Below are positions 16,690 through 25,303 of a DNA stretch of 64,000 nt, one piece after another. A model generated the notes under the pieces. The model searched no databases and was not told the DNA's origin. It was given only the letters and a program-made list of their open reading frames with translations. A program made the position numbers and the translations under genes. Within the stretch, counting starts at the first letter, position 1; each line of letters starts with the position of its first letter. The stretch comes from Poriferisodalis sp022821985 (GTDB lineage Bacteria; Actinomycetota; Acidimicrobiia; Acidimicrobiales; Poriferisodalaceae): positions 3,534,001 to 3,598,000 of the forward strand of contig NZ_OZ244781.1 in assembly GCF_965219595.1 (NCBI RefSeq). Reading direction: 5' to 3'.

Positions 16690-19002
16690 ATGGCCGCATC
16701 GGGTTCGATCCTGGGAAATCCTGTTCAGCGCAAGGAAGATCCTGGACTGCTGACCGGGGCGAATCACTACGTCGACGACCTTGACGTCGACGCGGCGCGA
16801 GTCGCCTTCGTGCGCTCGCCGGAGGCTCACGCCGAGATCGTCTCGATCGACACCTCCGAGGCGGCGTCCATGCCGGGCGTCGTGGCGGTGTACACGTCGG
16901 AGAATCTGCCGATGGATGCGTTCCAGGGCTTCCCGATGATGCCGCCGGACTTCAACCGCCCGCCGTTGGCGGCGGGCCGGGTGCGCTTCGTCGGCGACAT
17001 GGTGGCGGCAGTGGTCGCAGAGACCCAAGCGCAGGCGAATGACGCAGCCGAGGCTGTTTACGTCGACTACAGCCCCCTGCCGGTCGTCTCAGACTTCGAG
17101 CGGGCGGCCGATCCCGACTCGCCCGTCGTATGGGACGGGCAGGCATCCAACGTGTGCTTCCCGTTCGCTATCCCGGGCCCGGATGAGGAGACCGGCGAGC
17201 GGCCGGGAGTGGATGCCCTCGCCGGCGCTGATCAGGTCGTGTCGGAGCGCATCGTCACCCAGCGCTTGGCAGGCGCTCCGATGGAGCCCAACGGGTGCGT
17301 GGCCGTGCCGGGTGGCGACGGCAGCATGACCCTGCACCTGTCGGTGCAGAACGCCCACTCCCAGCATGAGGCGCTCGCACCCGCGCTCGGCCTCGAACCG
17401 GATCAGCTGCGGGTGACCGCGCCGTGGGTTGGCGGCGGCTTCGGCCCGAAGGCCGCGGTGTACCCCGAGTACATCGTCGTCGGCAAAGCAGCCCAAGCAT
17501 TGGGCCGCCCGACCCGGTGGACCGAGAACCGCACCGAAAACATGCTGTCGATGGTGCAGGGCCGCGCCATGGTGATGAACGTGGAGATGGGCGTACGCAA
17601 CGACGGCAGCATCGTTGGCCTGAAGGCGCACGTGATTGCGGACGCCGGCGCTTACCCGATCATCGGTGCAATCCTGCCGATGCTCACAGGAATGCTCAGC
17701 CAGGCCGTGTACGACATTCCCGTCATCGACTTCGTCTCGCAGACGGTCATCACCAACACCACGCCGATCGGTGCGTACCGCGGCGCCGGGCGTCCAGAGG
17801 CGACCCAGATGGTGGAGCGCATCCTGGACAAGGCCGCTGCCGCGATCGGCATGGACCCGGCCGAGATCCGACGCAAGAACTACCTGCAGCCCGATGCCTT
17901 CCCGACCGCCTTGCAGACGGGCGTCAGCTACGACTCCGGCGAGTACGAGCAGGCCCTCGACGCCGTGCTCGAAGCCTCCGGTTATGCCGATCTGCGAGCC
18001 GAGCAGCAGGCCCGGCGCGACGCCGGCGACTCGAAGCTGCTGGGCATCGGCGTGTCGTCGTACGTGGAGATCACCGCTCCGGTGGGCCTGCACGTGGAGT
18101 ACGGCAGCACCGAAGTGCACGAAGACGGCACAGCCACGATCCGGGTGGGCACCTCCAGCCACGGTCAGGGCCACGACACGGCATTCAGCCAGATCGTCGA
18201 GGGAGTGCTGGGCATTCCCATGGATCAGGTCACCCACCTCGATGCCGACACCGCCGAGGTGCCCTCGGGTGCGGGCACGCTGGGCTCGCGCTCGCTGCAG
18301 ACGGCTGGTTCGGCCGTGTACCTGTCGAGCCAAGCCGTGCTGGAAAAGGGCAAGCAGCTCGCCGCTCACCTGCTCGAGGCGTCTGCCGACGACATCGTGG
18401 TAGCCGAAGGCGGCCTAGCAGTTGCCGGCGTGCCGACCAGCTCGGTGAGCTGGGCCGACATCGCCAAGCTGGCCAACGACGACAGTGCCCGCCCGTCAGG
18501 TCTCGAGGCAGGCCTGATGGCCGAGGAGAACTTCGACGGCACCGATTCCACGTTCCCGTTCGGTTCCCATGTGGCCGTCGTCGAGGTCGACCGCGACACC
18601 GGCGAGGTCGAGTTGGTGCGCCACGTGGCGGTTGACGACTGCGGCACCATCATGAATCCGCTCATCGTGAACGGCCAGCAGCACGGCGGCATTGCCCAAG
18701 GCATCGCGCAGGCGCTGTACGAACACGTCGAGTACGACGGCGACGGCCAGCCCCGCAACCCGAGTCTCGGCGACTACCTGGTGCCTTCGGCCGCCGAGCT
18801 GCCGAGCTTCGAGGTGTCCAACACCGAGACCGCCAGCCCCCGCAACCCGCTGGGCGCCAAGGGCATCGGCGAGTCGGGCACGATTGGCTCCACGCCGGCG
18901 GTGCACAACGCAGTGTGCGATGCGGTGGCCCACCTGGGTATCGACCACATCGACATGCCCTGCAGCCCCCAGAACGTCTGGCGAGCACTGCAGAGCGCCT
19001 GA
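16690..19002 (+). CDS. Xanthine dehydrogenase / aldehyde oxidase family molybdenum-binding large subunit (CoxL form II-like), orphan
   Basis: 770 residues, typical of the separate large subunit. It starts GSILGNPVQRKEDPGLLTG, contains the form II signature AYRGAGRPEATQ rather than the AYRCSFR of true CO dehydrogenases, and ends with GAKGIGESGTIGSTPAVHNAV, which carries the catalytic Glu. It would hydroxylate an aldehyde or N-heterocycle with molybdopterin. ATG 16690 has AAGGGGG (16678-16684) upstream; the frame is open further back but overlaps the hydrolase gene. The FAD and [2Fe-2S] subunits that normally accompany it are absent on both sides, so its electron-transfer partners must lie elsewhere, or it has a reduced architecture. 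Confidence 0.9.
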   Translation: MAASGSILGNPVQRKEDPGLLTGANHYVDDLDVDAARVAFVRSPEAHAEIVSIDTSEAASMPGVVAVYTSENLPMDAFQGFPMMPPDFNRPPLAAGRVRFVGDMVAAVVAETQAQANDAAEAVYVDYSPLPVVSDFERAADPDSPVVWDGQASNVCFPFAIPGPDEETGERPGVDALAGADQVVSERIVTQRLAGAPMEPNGCVAVPGGDGSMTLHLSVQNAHSQHEALAPALGLEPDQLRVTAPWVGGGFGPKAAVYPEYIVVGKAAQALGRPTRWTENRTENMLSMVQGRAMVMNVEMGVRNDGSIVGLKAHVIADAGAYPIIGAILPMLTGMLSQAVYDIPVIDFVSQTVITNTTPIGAYRGAGRPEATQMVERILDKAAAAIGMDPAEIRRKNYLQPDAFPTALQTGVSYDSGEYEQALDAVLEASGYADLRAEQQARRDAGDSKLLGIGVSSYVEITAPVGLHVEYGSTEVHEDGTATIRVGTSSHGQGHDTAFSQIVEGVLGIPMDQVTHLDADTAEVPSGAGTLGSRSLQTAGSAVYLSSQAVLEKGKQLAAHLLEASADDIVVAEGGLAVAGVPTSSVSWADIAKLANDDSARPSGLEAGLMAEENFDGTDSTFPFGSHVAVVEVDRDTGEVELVRHVAVDDCGTIMNPLIVNGQQHGGIAQGIAQALYEHVEYDGDGQPRNPSLGDYLVPSAAELPSFEVSNTETASPRNPLGAKGIGESGTIGSTPAVHNAVCDAVAHLGIDHIDMPCSPQNVWRALQSA

Positions 19003-19082
19003 ACCCGCACCACAAGCCGACGGCATTACAGCGGCCGTTGCGAGTTCATTCTGCCAACACGGGTTGGCCTGAACCAGCCCGT

Positions 19083-19088
19083 TAGGTT
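19083..19088 (+). promoter_or_regulatory. Leaderless-type -10 element before the restriction-methyltransferase gene
   Basis: TAGGTT fits TANNNT and lies six bases before ATG 19095; no Shine-Dalgarno is present. The spacing would place the transcription start at the ATG itself. This supports 19095 over the GTG at 19092. Confidence 0.4.
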
Positions 19089-19094
19089 GCCGTG

Positions 19095-21905
19095 ATGCTC
19101 TCGTGGAACGAGATCAGGGTGCGCGCTGCCCAATTCGCTACGGACTGGGCGGATGCTTCCTATGAAAAGGGCGAAACTCAGAGCTTCTACGACGCTTTCT
19201 TCGACGTGTTCGGCAAGCGACGGCGCGACGTGGCGCGCTACGAAGAGCATGTCAAGAAGCTGGACAATCGGAGCGGTTTCATCGATCTGTTCTGGCCGGG
19301 TGTGCTGCTAGTGGAACAAAAGAGCGCCGGGCGAAGCCTGCTGGCCGCCGCGGAGCAGGCGGGTGCCTACTTCGATGCCATCGCAGAGCGCGAGCGACCC
19401 CGTTATCAACTGTTGTGCGACTTCAGGACATTCGAGTTGCTCGACCGCGACACGCGTGAGGAAATCCGGTTTCCGCTCGCCGATCTGCCGGATCAAGTCG
19501 AGAACTTCGCGTTCATCGTCGGTCAACGGCGTCGGGCACTTCGCGAGGAAGACCCGGTCAACATCGAGGCCTCAGAGCTCATGGGCCGTCTGCACGACGC
19601 GCTCGACGAGTCCGGCTACCGCGGCGACGACCTTGAGCGGTTCTTGGTGCGGATGGTGTTCTGCATGTTTGCCGACGACTCGGGCATCTTTCCGCGTCAG
19701 GACATGTTTCTCGACTTCCTGGAAGACCGCACCTCAGTCGACGGCACCGATTTGGGGCCGCGGCTGTCGCATTTGTTCGAGGTGCTCGATACACCAACGG
19801 AGGAGCGGCAGGCCAAGCTGGACGAGGACTTGGCGCGCTTCCCATATGTAAACGGCGATCTGTTCGCTGAGCGGCTGTCGACTGCCGACTTCGACGGGGA
19901 GATGCGCGCTGCGCTGCTGGACGCGTGCCGGTTCAACTGGTCCAAGACCTCGCCCGCAATCTTCGGTGCGCTGTTCCAGTCTGTGATGGAGCCGATCGAG
20001 CGCCGATCCCAAGGTGCCCACTACACCACCGAGCAGAACATCCTTCGGGTCATCGAGCCGCTGTTCCTCGACGACCTGCGCGCCGAATATGACGCACTGT
20101 GTGCCAAGCACAGCGGCGATGTCGTGGCCGAGCTGTACCGCCTCCGGGACCGCCTCGGAGAGCTGCGCTTCTTCGATCCCGCATGCGGCTGTGGCAACTT
20201 CTTGATCATCGCCTACAGGGAGCTGCGCTTGTTGGAGATCGACGTCCTCGACGAGATCGCAGCACGCACCCGGTCGTCGGCTCAACAGGTGATGCCGTTC
20301 GAGGTGAAGTCGGTCATCGACGTCGACCAGTTCTATGGCATCGAGATCAGCGAGTTTCCAGCTCGTATCGCGGCCACATCGCTGTGGATGATGGACCACC
20401 TCATGAACCGCGAGCTCGCCCACACGTTCGGCGAGCCCTACGTGCGCATCCCGCTCGAGAAGTCGCCCCACATCGAAGTCGGCGACGCGCTGGAACTCGA
20501 CTGGGCAGACTTCCTGCCGCCCTCCGAGTGCTCCTACGTGTTTGGCAATCCGCCCTTCATCGGTGCCAAGTTCCAAAGCACCGAGCAGCGTGCGCAGGTG
20601 CGGCGCATCGCCCAGCTCGGCGGCAGCGGCGGAACGCTCGACTACGTCACAGCGTGGTTCATCCGCGCCGCCAAGTACATCCGCCAAACCGATACCGCAG
20701 CCGGCCTCGGACAACGCCCGCCGCGAATCGGGTTCGTCGCAACCAACTCGATCACCCAAGGCGAACAGGTCGCACAGTTCTGGCCTCTCATTTTTGAGCG
20801 ACACAACCTCGACATCTCATATGCACATCGAACTTTCGCATGGGGCTCCGATGCTCGCGGCAAGGCACATGTTCACGTCATCATCCTCGGTCTCGACCCT
20901 GCCGAGCACGCTCCAGCACATCGGCCGCTCTATGCATATCCCGACATCAATGGCGAACCGCTCGTGGGCACCTGCAAGATCATCACGCCCTACCTGCTCG
21001 ACGGCACCAGGCACAAGAACCCCCGTTTGACCGTCAAAGAAGAAGGCCGGCCAATCAACGGATTGCGACGGTTACTGACCGGCTCAAAGCCGATCGATGG
21101 CGGTCACTACATATTCAACCGAGAGCAGCGCGAGTCACTGCTCGAACGAGAACCGGCTGCGGCGTCATTCGTCGTTCCCTTCATCGGCGCCCGCGAGTAC
21201 CTGCAAGGCGGGGAACGCTGGATTCTCAAACTGCAGAACTCTTCACCGAGAGACCTCGCACGCCTGCCCGCTATCCGAGAACGCATCGCCGCCGTACGCG
21301 AGTACCGGCAGAATAGCAAGAGCAAGCCGACCCAGCAGCTGGCAGACACACCCACTAGCTGGCATGTGACCGTGATTCCGCAGGAACCATTCTTGGTGCT
21401 ACCAGAGGTGAGCTCGGCTTCCAGGGAGTACCTTCCGATCGGCTGGCTCGAGCCGCCTTCGGTGCCAAGCAACAAACTGAGGATCTTGCTCAACGCCTCT
21501 CTCGCCGAGTTCGGCCTGTTGAACTCGGCGATGCACATGGCCTGGATGCGAACTGTCACCGGGCGCATGAAGAGCGATCCCCAATACTCGGTAGGTGTCG
21601 TCTACAACACCTTTCCGGTGCCCCAAGGCCTCACGGTCGGCAACGCGCCAACACCACTCGATGCTCCAGCGCAAGCAGTACTCGACGCGCGCGCGGCACA
21701 CCCGGAATCCACACTGGCGGAGCTTTACGCTCCGGACCTCATGCCGATCGAGCTTCGCAAAGCACACCGTGACCTCGACCGAGCTGTCGACCGCCTCTAC
21801 CGCGGCAGACCCGCGTTCAAGTCAGAATCCGAACGCCTCCAGCACCTCTTCGGCCTATACGAACAAATGAAGGCGCCACTAAGTTCATACCGGGACGGCA
21901 GATGA
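19095..21905 (+). CDS. MmeI-like type IIL restriction-methyltransferase (single polypeptide)
   Basis: 936 residues, the usual size for MmeI relatives. The N-terminus has a PD-ExK type nuclease site: Asp64 (GFIDLFWPGV) and E74-Q-K76 (LLVEQKSAG). The central amino-methyltransferase domain has motif I FFDPACGCGNFLIIAYRE (near residue 358) and the catalytic NPPF near residue 484. The C-terminal third should hold the target recognition domain. The family methylates one adenine and cuts about 20 bp away. The stop codon overlaps the start of the PtuA-like gene (ATGA), so the restriction enzyme and the Septu-like pair are translationally coupled. The domain set looks complete. Confidence 0.88.
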   Translation: MLSWNEIRVRAAQFATDWADASYEKGETQSFYDAFFDVFGKRRRDVARYEEHVKKLDNRSGFIDLFWPGVLLVEQKSAGRSLLAAAEQAGAYFDAIAERERPRYQLLCDFRTFELLDRDTREEIRFPLADLPDQVENFAFIVGQRRRALREEDPVNIEASELMGRLHDALDESGYRGDDLERFLVRMVFCMFADDSGIFPRQDMFLDFLEDRTSVDGTDLGPRLSHLFEVLDTPTEERQAKLDEDLARFPYVNGDLFAERLSTADFDGEMRAALLDACRFNWSKTSPAIFGALFQSVMEPIERRSQGAHYTTEQNILRVIEPLFLDDLRAEYDALCAKHSGDVVAELYRLRDRLGELRFFDPACGCGNFLIIAYRELRLLEIDVLDEIAARTRSSAQQVMPFEVKSVIDVDQFYGIEISEFPARIAATSLWMMDHLMNRELAHTFGEPYVRIPLEKSPHIEVGDALELDWADFLPPSECSYVFGNPPFIGAKFQSTEQRAQVRRIAQLGGSGGTLDYVTAWFIRAAKYIRQTDTAAGLGQRPPRIGFVATNSITQGEQVAQFWPLIFERHNLDISYAHRTFAWGSDARGKAHVHVIILGLDPAEHAPAHRPLYAYPDINGEPLVGTCKIITPYLLDGTRHKNPRLTVKEEGRPINGLRRLLTGSKPIDGGHYIFNREQRESLLEREPAAASFVVPFIGAREYLQGGERWILKLQNSSPRDLARLPAIRERIAAVREYRQNSKSKPTQQLADTPTSWHVTVIPQEPFLVLPEVSSASREYLPIGWLEPPSVPSNKLRILLNASLAEFGLLNSAMHMAWMRTVTGRMKSDPQYSVGVVYNTFPVPQGLTVGNAPTPLDAPAQAVLDARAAHPESTLAELYAPDLMPIELRKAHRDLDRAVDRLYRGRPAFKSESERLQHLFGLYEQMKAPLSSYRDGR

Positions 21906-23125
21906 CACATTTTCGATCGCTTACAATCGAAAACTGGCGTCAGTTCGGTTCCGTACAGATTGGCTTTCATCCTCGGGTAACCGTCATTACTGGTGCCAAT
22001 GGCGCAGGAAAGACCACACTGCTAAGTGTATTGAGCCAACATTTTGGATGGGCCCCCGCATTTGTTGGCACGCTCCGCATAGATGCCAAGGGTGCGAGAC
22101 GGTATTTCTCAGGGCTATTCAGACAAGCTACTAGCGGCAATGTTGAAGTCGGACGCCTCGCATATGGTGATGGGTCCATTGCAACCTTGCAAGTACCCGC
22201 AGAAGGCGCCTCCTTTCAGGTTGCAATACAAGGTCGGCAAACAGTGCCAGGCATATATATCACATCTCACCGACCCGTCTATAGCTATCAGCAGGTCGGT
22301 CAGATCCCCACACAAATTCAGGCCAGCAACCAGCTATTTGACCAATATTTGAGCAACCTTCGACAATATTATCAACCGAATGCTCGCATAGAATCTCCTA
22401 GCTACCGACTAAAAGCGGCCCTAATCTCATTAGCCGTATTTGGTTATGGCAACCAGGCAGTCGCTCCCGACGAAGAGGCGCGGAGTACCTTCGAGGGGTT
22501 CTCCGAAGTCCTCCGAAACGTGCTTCCGCCTGACCTTGGTTTTCGGCGGATTGTGATACGTATGCCAGAGGTCATCTTGGAGACACGCACAGGCGATTTC
22601 TCCATTGACGCAGCGTCAGGAGGCGTGGCGGCACTAGTCGACGTAGCTTGGCAGATATATATGAGGTCGCGATCAGATGACAGTTTTGTCGTGATCATGG
22701 ACGAACCCGAGAATCACCTGCACCCCCGACTTCAGCGCGCGGTACTGCCAGGTCTCCTGAGCGCGTTCCCGCAAGCGCAGTTCATCATTGCTACGCACAA
22801 TCCCTTTGTGGTAACGTCGGTTCGAGATTCAAATGTAGTTGTTCTCGACTTCACCGATGAACGTGTTCAGTCTACGAGTCTGGAAGATATCGATCGATCT
22901 GCATCTGCCAATGAAGTCCTCACAGATGTCTTGGGTGTGCCATTCCCTGTGCCACTTTGGGTTGAGGACGAGGTAGAGAGGATTGCGAACTCAGTACGAG
23001 ATCAAGAACTGACTACAAATCTTCTGACTGAGCTACGCACCCAACTTCGAGAGATTGGTTTGGGTGACTTATTCCCCGACGTCGTGGACAGGTTGTTGCC
23101 GAGTAGCGACAACTCTGGGGCTTAG
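21902..23125 (+). CDS. ptuA: PtuA-like AAA/ABC-type ATPase (Septu-like anti-phage system)
   Basis: 407 residues. Walker A is GANGAGKTT (31-39) right after an N-terminal strand TIENWRQFGSVQIGF, as in RecF/SMC-like ATPases. The signature region is AASGGVAALVDV, Walker B is VVIMDEPENHLHP near residue 265, and the H-loop is IIATHNPFVV. A gene of this type directly followed by an HNH nuclease is the Septu arrangement (PtuA plus PtuB), in which the ATPase complex controls the nuclease. The start overlaps the preceding stop by four bases. GC content falls visibly against the flanks, with many A/T third positions, consistent with horizontal arrival. A plain OLD-family ATPase is the alternative, but no TOPRIM is seen. 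Confidence 0.82.
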   Translation: MTHFRSLTIENWRQFGSVQIGFHPRVTVITGANGAGKTTLLSVLSQHFGWAPAFVGTLRIDAKGARRYFSGLFRQATSGNVEVGRLAYGDGSIATLQVPAEGASFQVAIQGRQTVPGIYITSHRPVYSYQQVGQIPTQIQASNQLFDQYLSNLRQYYQPNARIESPSYRLKAALISLAVFGYGNQAVAPDEEARSTFEGFSEVLRNVLPPDLGFRRIVIRMPEVILETRTGDFSIDAASGGVAALVDVAWQIYMRSRSDDSFVVIMDEPENHLHPRLQRAVLPGLLSAFPQAQFIIATHNPFVVTSVRDSNVVVLDFTDERVQSTSLEDIDRSASANEVLTDVLGVPFPVPLWVEDEVERIANSVRDQELTTNLLTELRTQLREIGLGDLFPDVVDRLLPSSDNSGA

Positions 23126-23129
23126 CGAA

Positions 23130-23783
23130 GTGATTTGTTTAGCTAAAGGGCAGGAACCGGCTGTTCTGGCTCAGAATGTGGCCTCTTGGACAGCCGAATA
23201 CTTGCGCTGGCACTTCAATCGCAATGGTACCGCGCCGCGACACTATGCTCACCCGGATATACGTAGTGCACTCCGGGTTGAGACTCATGCCAAGTGCGCC
23301 TATTGCGAGGGGCGCATTAATGATGTCGCTTACGACAACATCGAACATAAACTCCCGAAGAGCACTTACCCCGACCTGGTTTGCACCTGGGACAATCTGA
23401 CCATTGCCTGTCCAAGATGCAACACCAACAAGGGTGACTATGATTCGGTCAATTGCCCGCTGCTCGACCCGTACACGGATGAAGTTGAGGATGACTTGGC
23501 CTTTGGTGGCCCATTGGCGCTTCCTCGTGGGGGACCACGCTCGCGTGCCACCGTAGCTCGCCTAGGCCTGAACCGAATGGAGCTTCTCTATGGTCGTGCT
23601 CAGGTATTGGAGAAGCTCGATCTTCTGCTCGACCTTGTCGAGCGCGCAGAAGGCCAACCTGCAGTAGCCGAGTCACTGTGGCTCGACATCGACACGCTCA
23701 CGGCCGCTAGTAGCGAATTCGCGTCAGCGTGTCGACACTTCCTTGCGTCTGAAATCACCAAACGTGGCCTTGCTAGACCCTGA
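23130..23783 (+). CDS. ptuB: PtuB-like HNH endonuclease (Septu-like anti-phage system)
   Basis: 217 residues from GTG 23130. The zinc and nuclease motif is CAYC (Cys56, Cys59), then NIEHKLPKSTYPDL (Glu72-His73), WDNLTIACPRCNTNKGD (Cys94, Cys97, Asn98), the pattern of PtuB and related retron/TIGR02646-type HNH proteins. The N-terminus MICLAKGQEP also matches that family, which is why I prefer GTG 23130 (GGGG ten bases upstream) to the longer frame from 23055. It begins four bases after the ptuA stop. It should cleave DNA when released or activated by the ATPase. All nuclease residues look intact. Confidence 0.83.
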   Translation: MICLAKGQEPAVLAQNVASWTAEYLRWHFNRNGTAPRHYAHPDIRSALRVETHAKCAYCEGRINDVAYDNIEHKLPKSTYPDLVCTWDNLTIACPRCNTNKGDYDSVNCPLLDPYTDEVEDDLAFGGPLALPRGGPRSRATVARLGLNRMELLYGRAQVLEKLDLLLDLVERAEGQPAVAESLWLDIDTLTAASSEFASACRHFLASEITKRGLARP

Positions 23784-23952
23784 GCTCGCGGAGTCCGGAA
23801 GGCCTCGGCGCCAGTAGGAGCTTCCATACGCCCGCGGAGCGGCGCTAGCGGCGTTCAAGGAAGTCGAGATCGCCGGTCGGCGGCTGCTCGTCGACCCTGA
23901 CGGAACCTGCCTCTACGACCCAGAGACCGGCCAAGTCGCGTTCTCCGCTGGG

Positions 23953-24384
23953 TCAGGTCATCAACTCGCGGTCAGTGAGGAACTCCCGCAGCCACTCGAC
24001 GAGACGCGTGTGGGCGCTCTGAACCTCTTGGCGCACGTTGAGCGGGGTGAGATCGTCATAGATGGACAGGTCGTCAATTTCGTCGAACACATCGCCAATT
24101 GTTTGGCCCGCCGCGGTGAGTCTGAGGGCCGCACCGACGAGGATGGCTCTTGAGGCTACGTTCTCACCGACCAATTTGAGTTGGTCATTGTTGAGGGCGG
24201 CAAGGTCCAGTTCGGTTGCGGATTGGTTGTTGGCCCGCAGGGCGTCGAATACGTGCTCAAGTTGTTCGTCGTGGTGGTGGAGATGGTCGCCCTGCGCGCT
24301 GAGGTCGTGTCTGATGTTGCTGATTGCTTGGCGCATTTCTTGCACGAAGCCACGCGGTACCCATCCCTGCTCGTCATCTGCCAT
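23953..24384 (-). CDS. Hypothetical protein, coiled-coil rich, in an overlapping pair beside the defence genes
   Basis: 143 residues, not recognised. The N-terminal part (GFVQEMRQAISNIRHDLSAQ, then DHLHHHDEQLEHVFDALRAN) has heptad-like spacing and a His-rich turn, suggesting a coiled coil. The rest is acidic and helical (VFDEIDDLSIYDDL). There is no signal peptide or membrane segment. Its start overlaps the 3' end of the leftward membrane-protein gene by 11 bp, so the two are probably made together. It is convergent with ptuB. The function could be an accessory or sensor of the membrane partner; this is inference. Confidence 0.55.
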   Translation of the reverse strand: MADDEQGWVPRGFVQEMRQAISNIRHDLSAQGDHLHHHDEQLEHVFDALRANNQSATELDLAALNNDQLKLVGENVASRAILVGAALRLTAAGQTIGDVFDEIDDLSIYDDLTPLNVRQEVQSAHTRLVEWLREFLTDRELMT

Positions 24385-24871
24385 GCGTCCCTCTCCCGTG
24401 TGTTGACGGCGCGCGGAGACTAGCCGCGGCGCTTCGGATCGTTCGCAGTTCGGCGCGTGTCCTGCATCTCAGGCACCAGCAGCAACCGTGGTGCGGCGGC
24501 CCGACAGCCCGCAACAGTCGCCGCCACAGCGTCATGGGGAGCGGCTCGGGCGGGATGCCGTGCTGTTCTTTGTAGCGCTTGACGCCTTGAGCTTCCCTGC
24601 GGGATAGAAGGGCATCATCCAAATTGATTTTGAAGAAAAGTGCTGTAGCCGCGCCGATCCCTTGGAGAATGGCACCGTTGTTGAACGCCCAGATCATGAG
24701 TACGACTAGGAGCACGTTGAGGGCGGCAACCATTGGCCGGATTACGAGGCTGAGCATGAGTCTGCCCCGTGGCGAGAAGTCAGAGGCTTTCGGGCCGCCC
24801 GGTGTATGCACGCGTCGGCGGTAGGCGGCGATCCACTCGGCTAGGAACTCGGACAGCCTGCTGTTGTGCAA
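24374..24871 (-). CDS. Hypothetical membrane protein, two predicted transmembrane helices
   Basis: 165 residues, not recognised. A basic N-terminus (SEFLAEWIAAYRRRVHTPGG) precedes two hydrophobic stretches, about LMLSLVIRPMVAALNVLLVV with LMIWAF, and ILQGIGAATALFFKI. A charged segment (SRREAQGVKRYKEQHG) and a short Cys cluster, HHGCCWCLRCRTR, follow. The Cys cluster may bind a metal, though the tail may also be poorly constrained because it overlaps the next gene by 11 bp. A small membrane protein paired with a coiled-coil partner next to Septu and restriction genes is the layout of many abortive-infection modules, but no known effector motif is visible. Confidence 0.5.
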   Translation of the reverse strand: MHNSRLSEFLAEWIAAYRRRVHTPGGPKASDFSPRGRLMLSLVIRPMVAALNVLLVVLMIWAFNNGAILQGIGAATALFFKINLDDALLSRREAQGVKRYKEQHGIPPEPLPMTLWRRLLRAVGPPHHGCCWCLRCRTRAELRTIRSAAASLRAPSTHGRGTHGR

Positions 24872-24933
24872 GGCACGGCACGCTACCCGTGAGGTTCGGT
24901 CGTGACGGTGCTGAAGGGCTGCTTTAGACCGTG

Positions 24934-24980
24934 CTCCCCTGCTAAGGGAGAGGCTGCGGGTTCAAGTCCCACCTACACAT
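24934..24980 (+). tRNA. tRNA-like remnant: anticodon arm (CTGCTAA loop) and T-arm without a matching 5' half
   Basis: CTCCC-CTGCTAA-GGGAG (24934-24950) is a perfect 5-bp stem with a 7-base loop whose central GCT would read Ser. GCGGG-TTCAAGT-CCCAC (24956-24972) is a T-arm with one mismatch. The next seven bases, CTACACA, would be the acceptor strand, but no TGTGTAG partner or normal D-arm lies upstream. The short variable loop does not suit a Ser tRNA. It is therefore a partial or decayed tRNA 3' end, as left by integration into a tRNA gene. The hairpin TCCCAGC-GAT-GCTGGGA follows at 24990-25006. Confidence 0.45.
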
Positions 24981-25263
24981 GCAGATCGGTCCCAGCGATG
25001 CTGGGATCCTCTACGAGCATGCTCTCAAGGCATTGCTCGCGGTCAAGCGGGGGCATCTGGAGTTTCTGTGGCCGAGATTCGCCCAAACGCCAGGTTGCGA
25101 GCTCAACGGCCACACGCCCTCCGTTCGTGATGTACGCGAGTCTGCTCGCACTTCGACGAGCAGCGCAGCGCGTGTGGTCGAACCACGGCTTGCCATTGTC
25201 GCGCCGAATGACGGGGCACACCATGTGCACCGAGTTGAACGTGGTGACAAAGCGCAGGGCCAT
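24973..25263 (-). CDS. Possible small hypothetical protein
   Basis: A 96-codon frame from ATG 25263 to a TAG lying inside the tRNA-like sequence. Some of the translation is protein-like (RFVTTFNSVHMVCPVIRRDN, then NGGRVAVELATWRLGES), but I recognise no family and see no Shine-Dalgarno. It lies 40 bp downstream of the DUF4143-type ATPase on the same strand. It may be a real small gene, the tail of a decayed gene, or chance in high-GC DNA; other frames are open here too. Confidence 0.25.
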   Translation of the reverse strand: MALRFVTTFNSVHMVCPVIRRDNGKPWFDHTRCAARRSASRLAYITNGGRVAVELATWRLGESRPQKLQMPPLDREQCLESMLVEDPSIAGTDLHV

Positions 25264-25303
25264 CACACGTCGTGGTCGGAAGCGTTGTTTGCATCGACGG
25301 TGC

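Noticed and set aside
23784..23952. Possible coding remnant after ptuB
   Set aside because: A frame reading FKEVEIAGRRLLVDPDG looks protein-like, but it has no start and continues antisense to the coiled-coil gene; too short to call.
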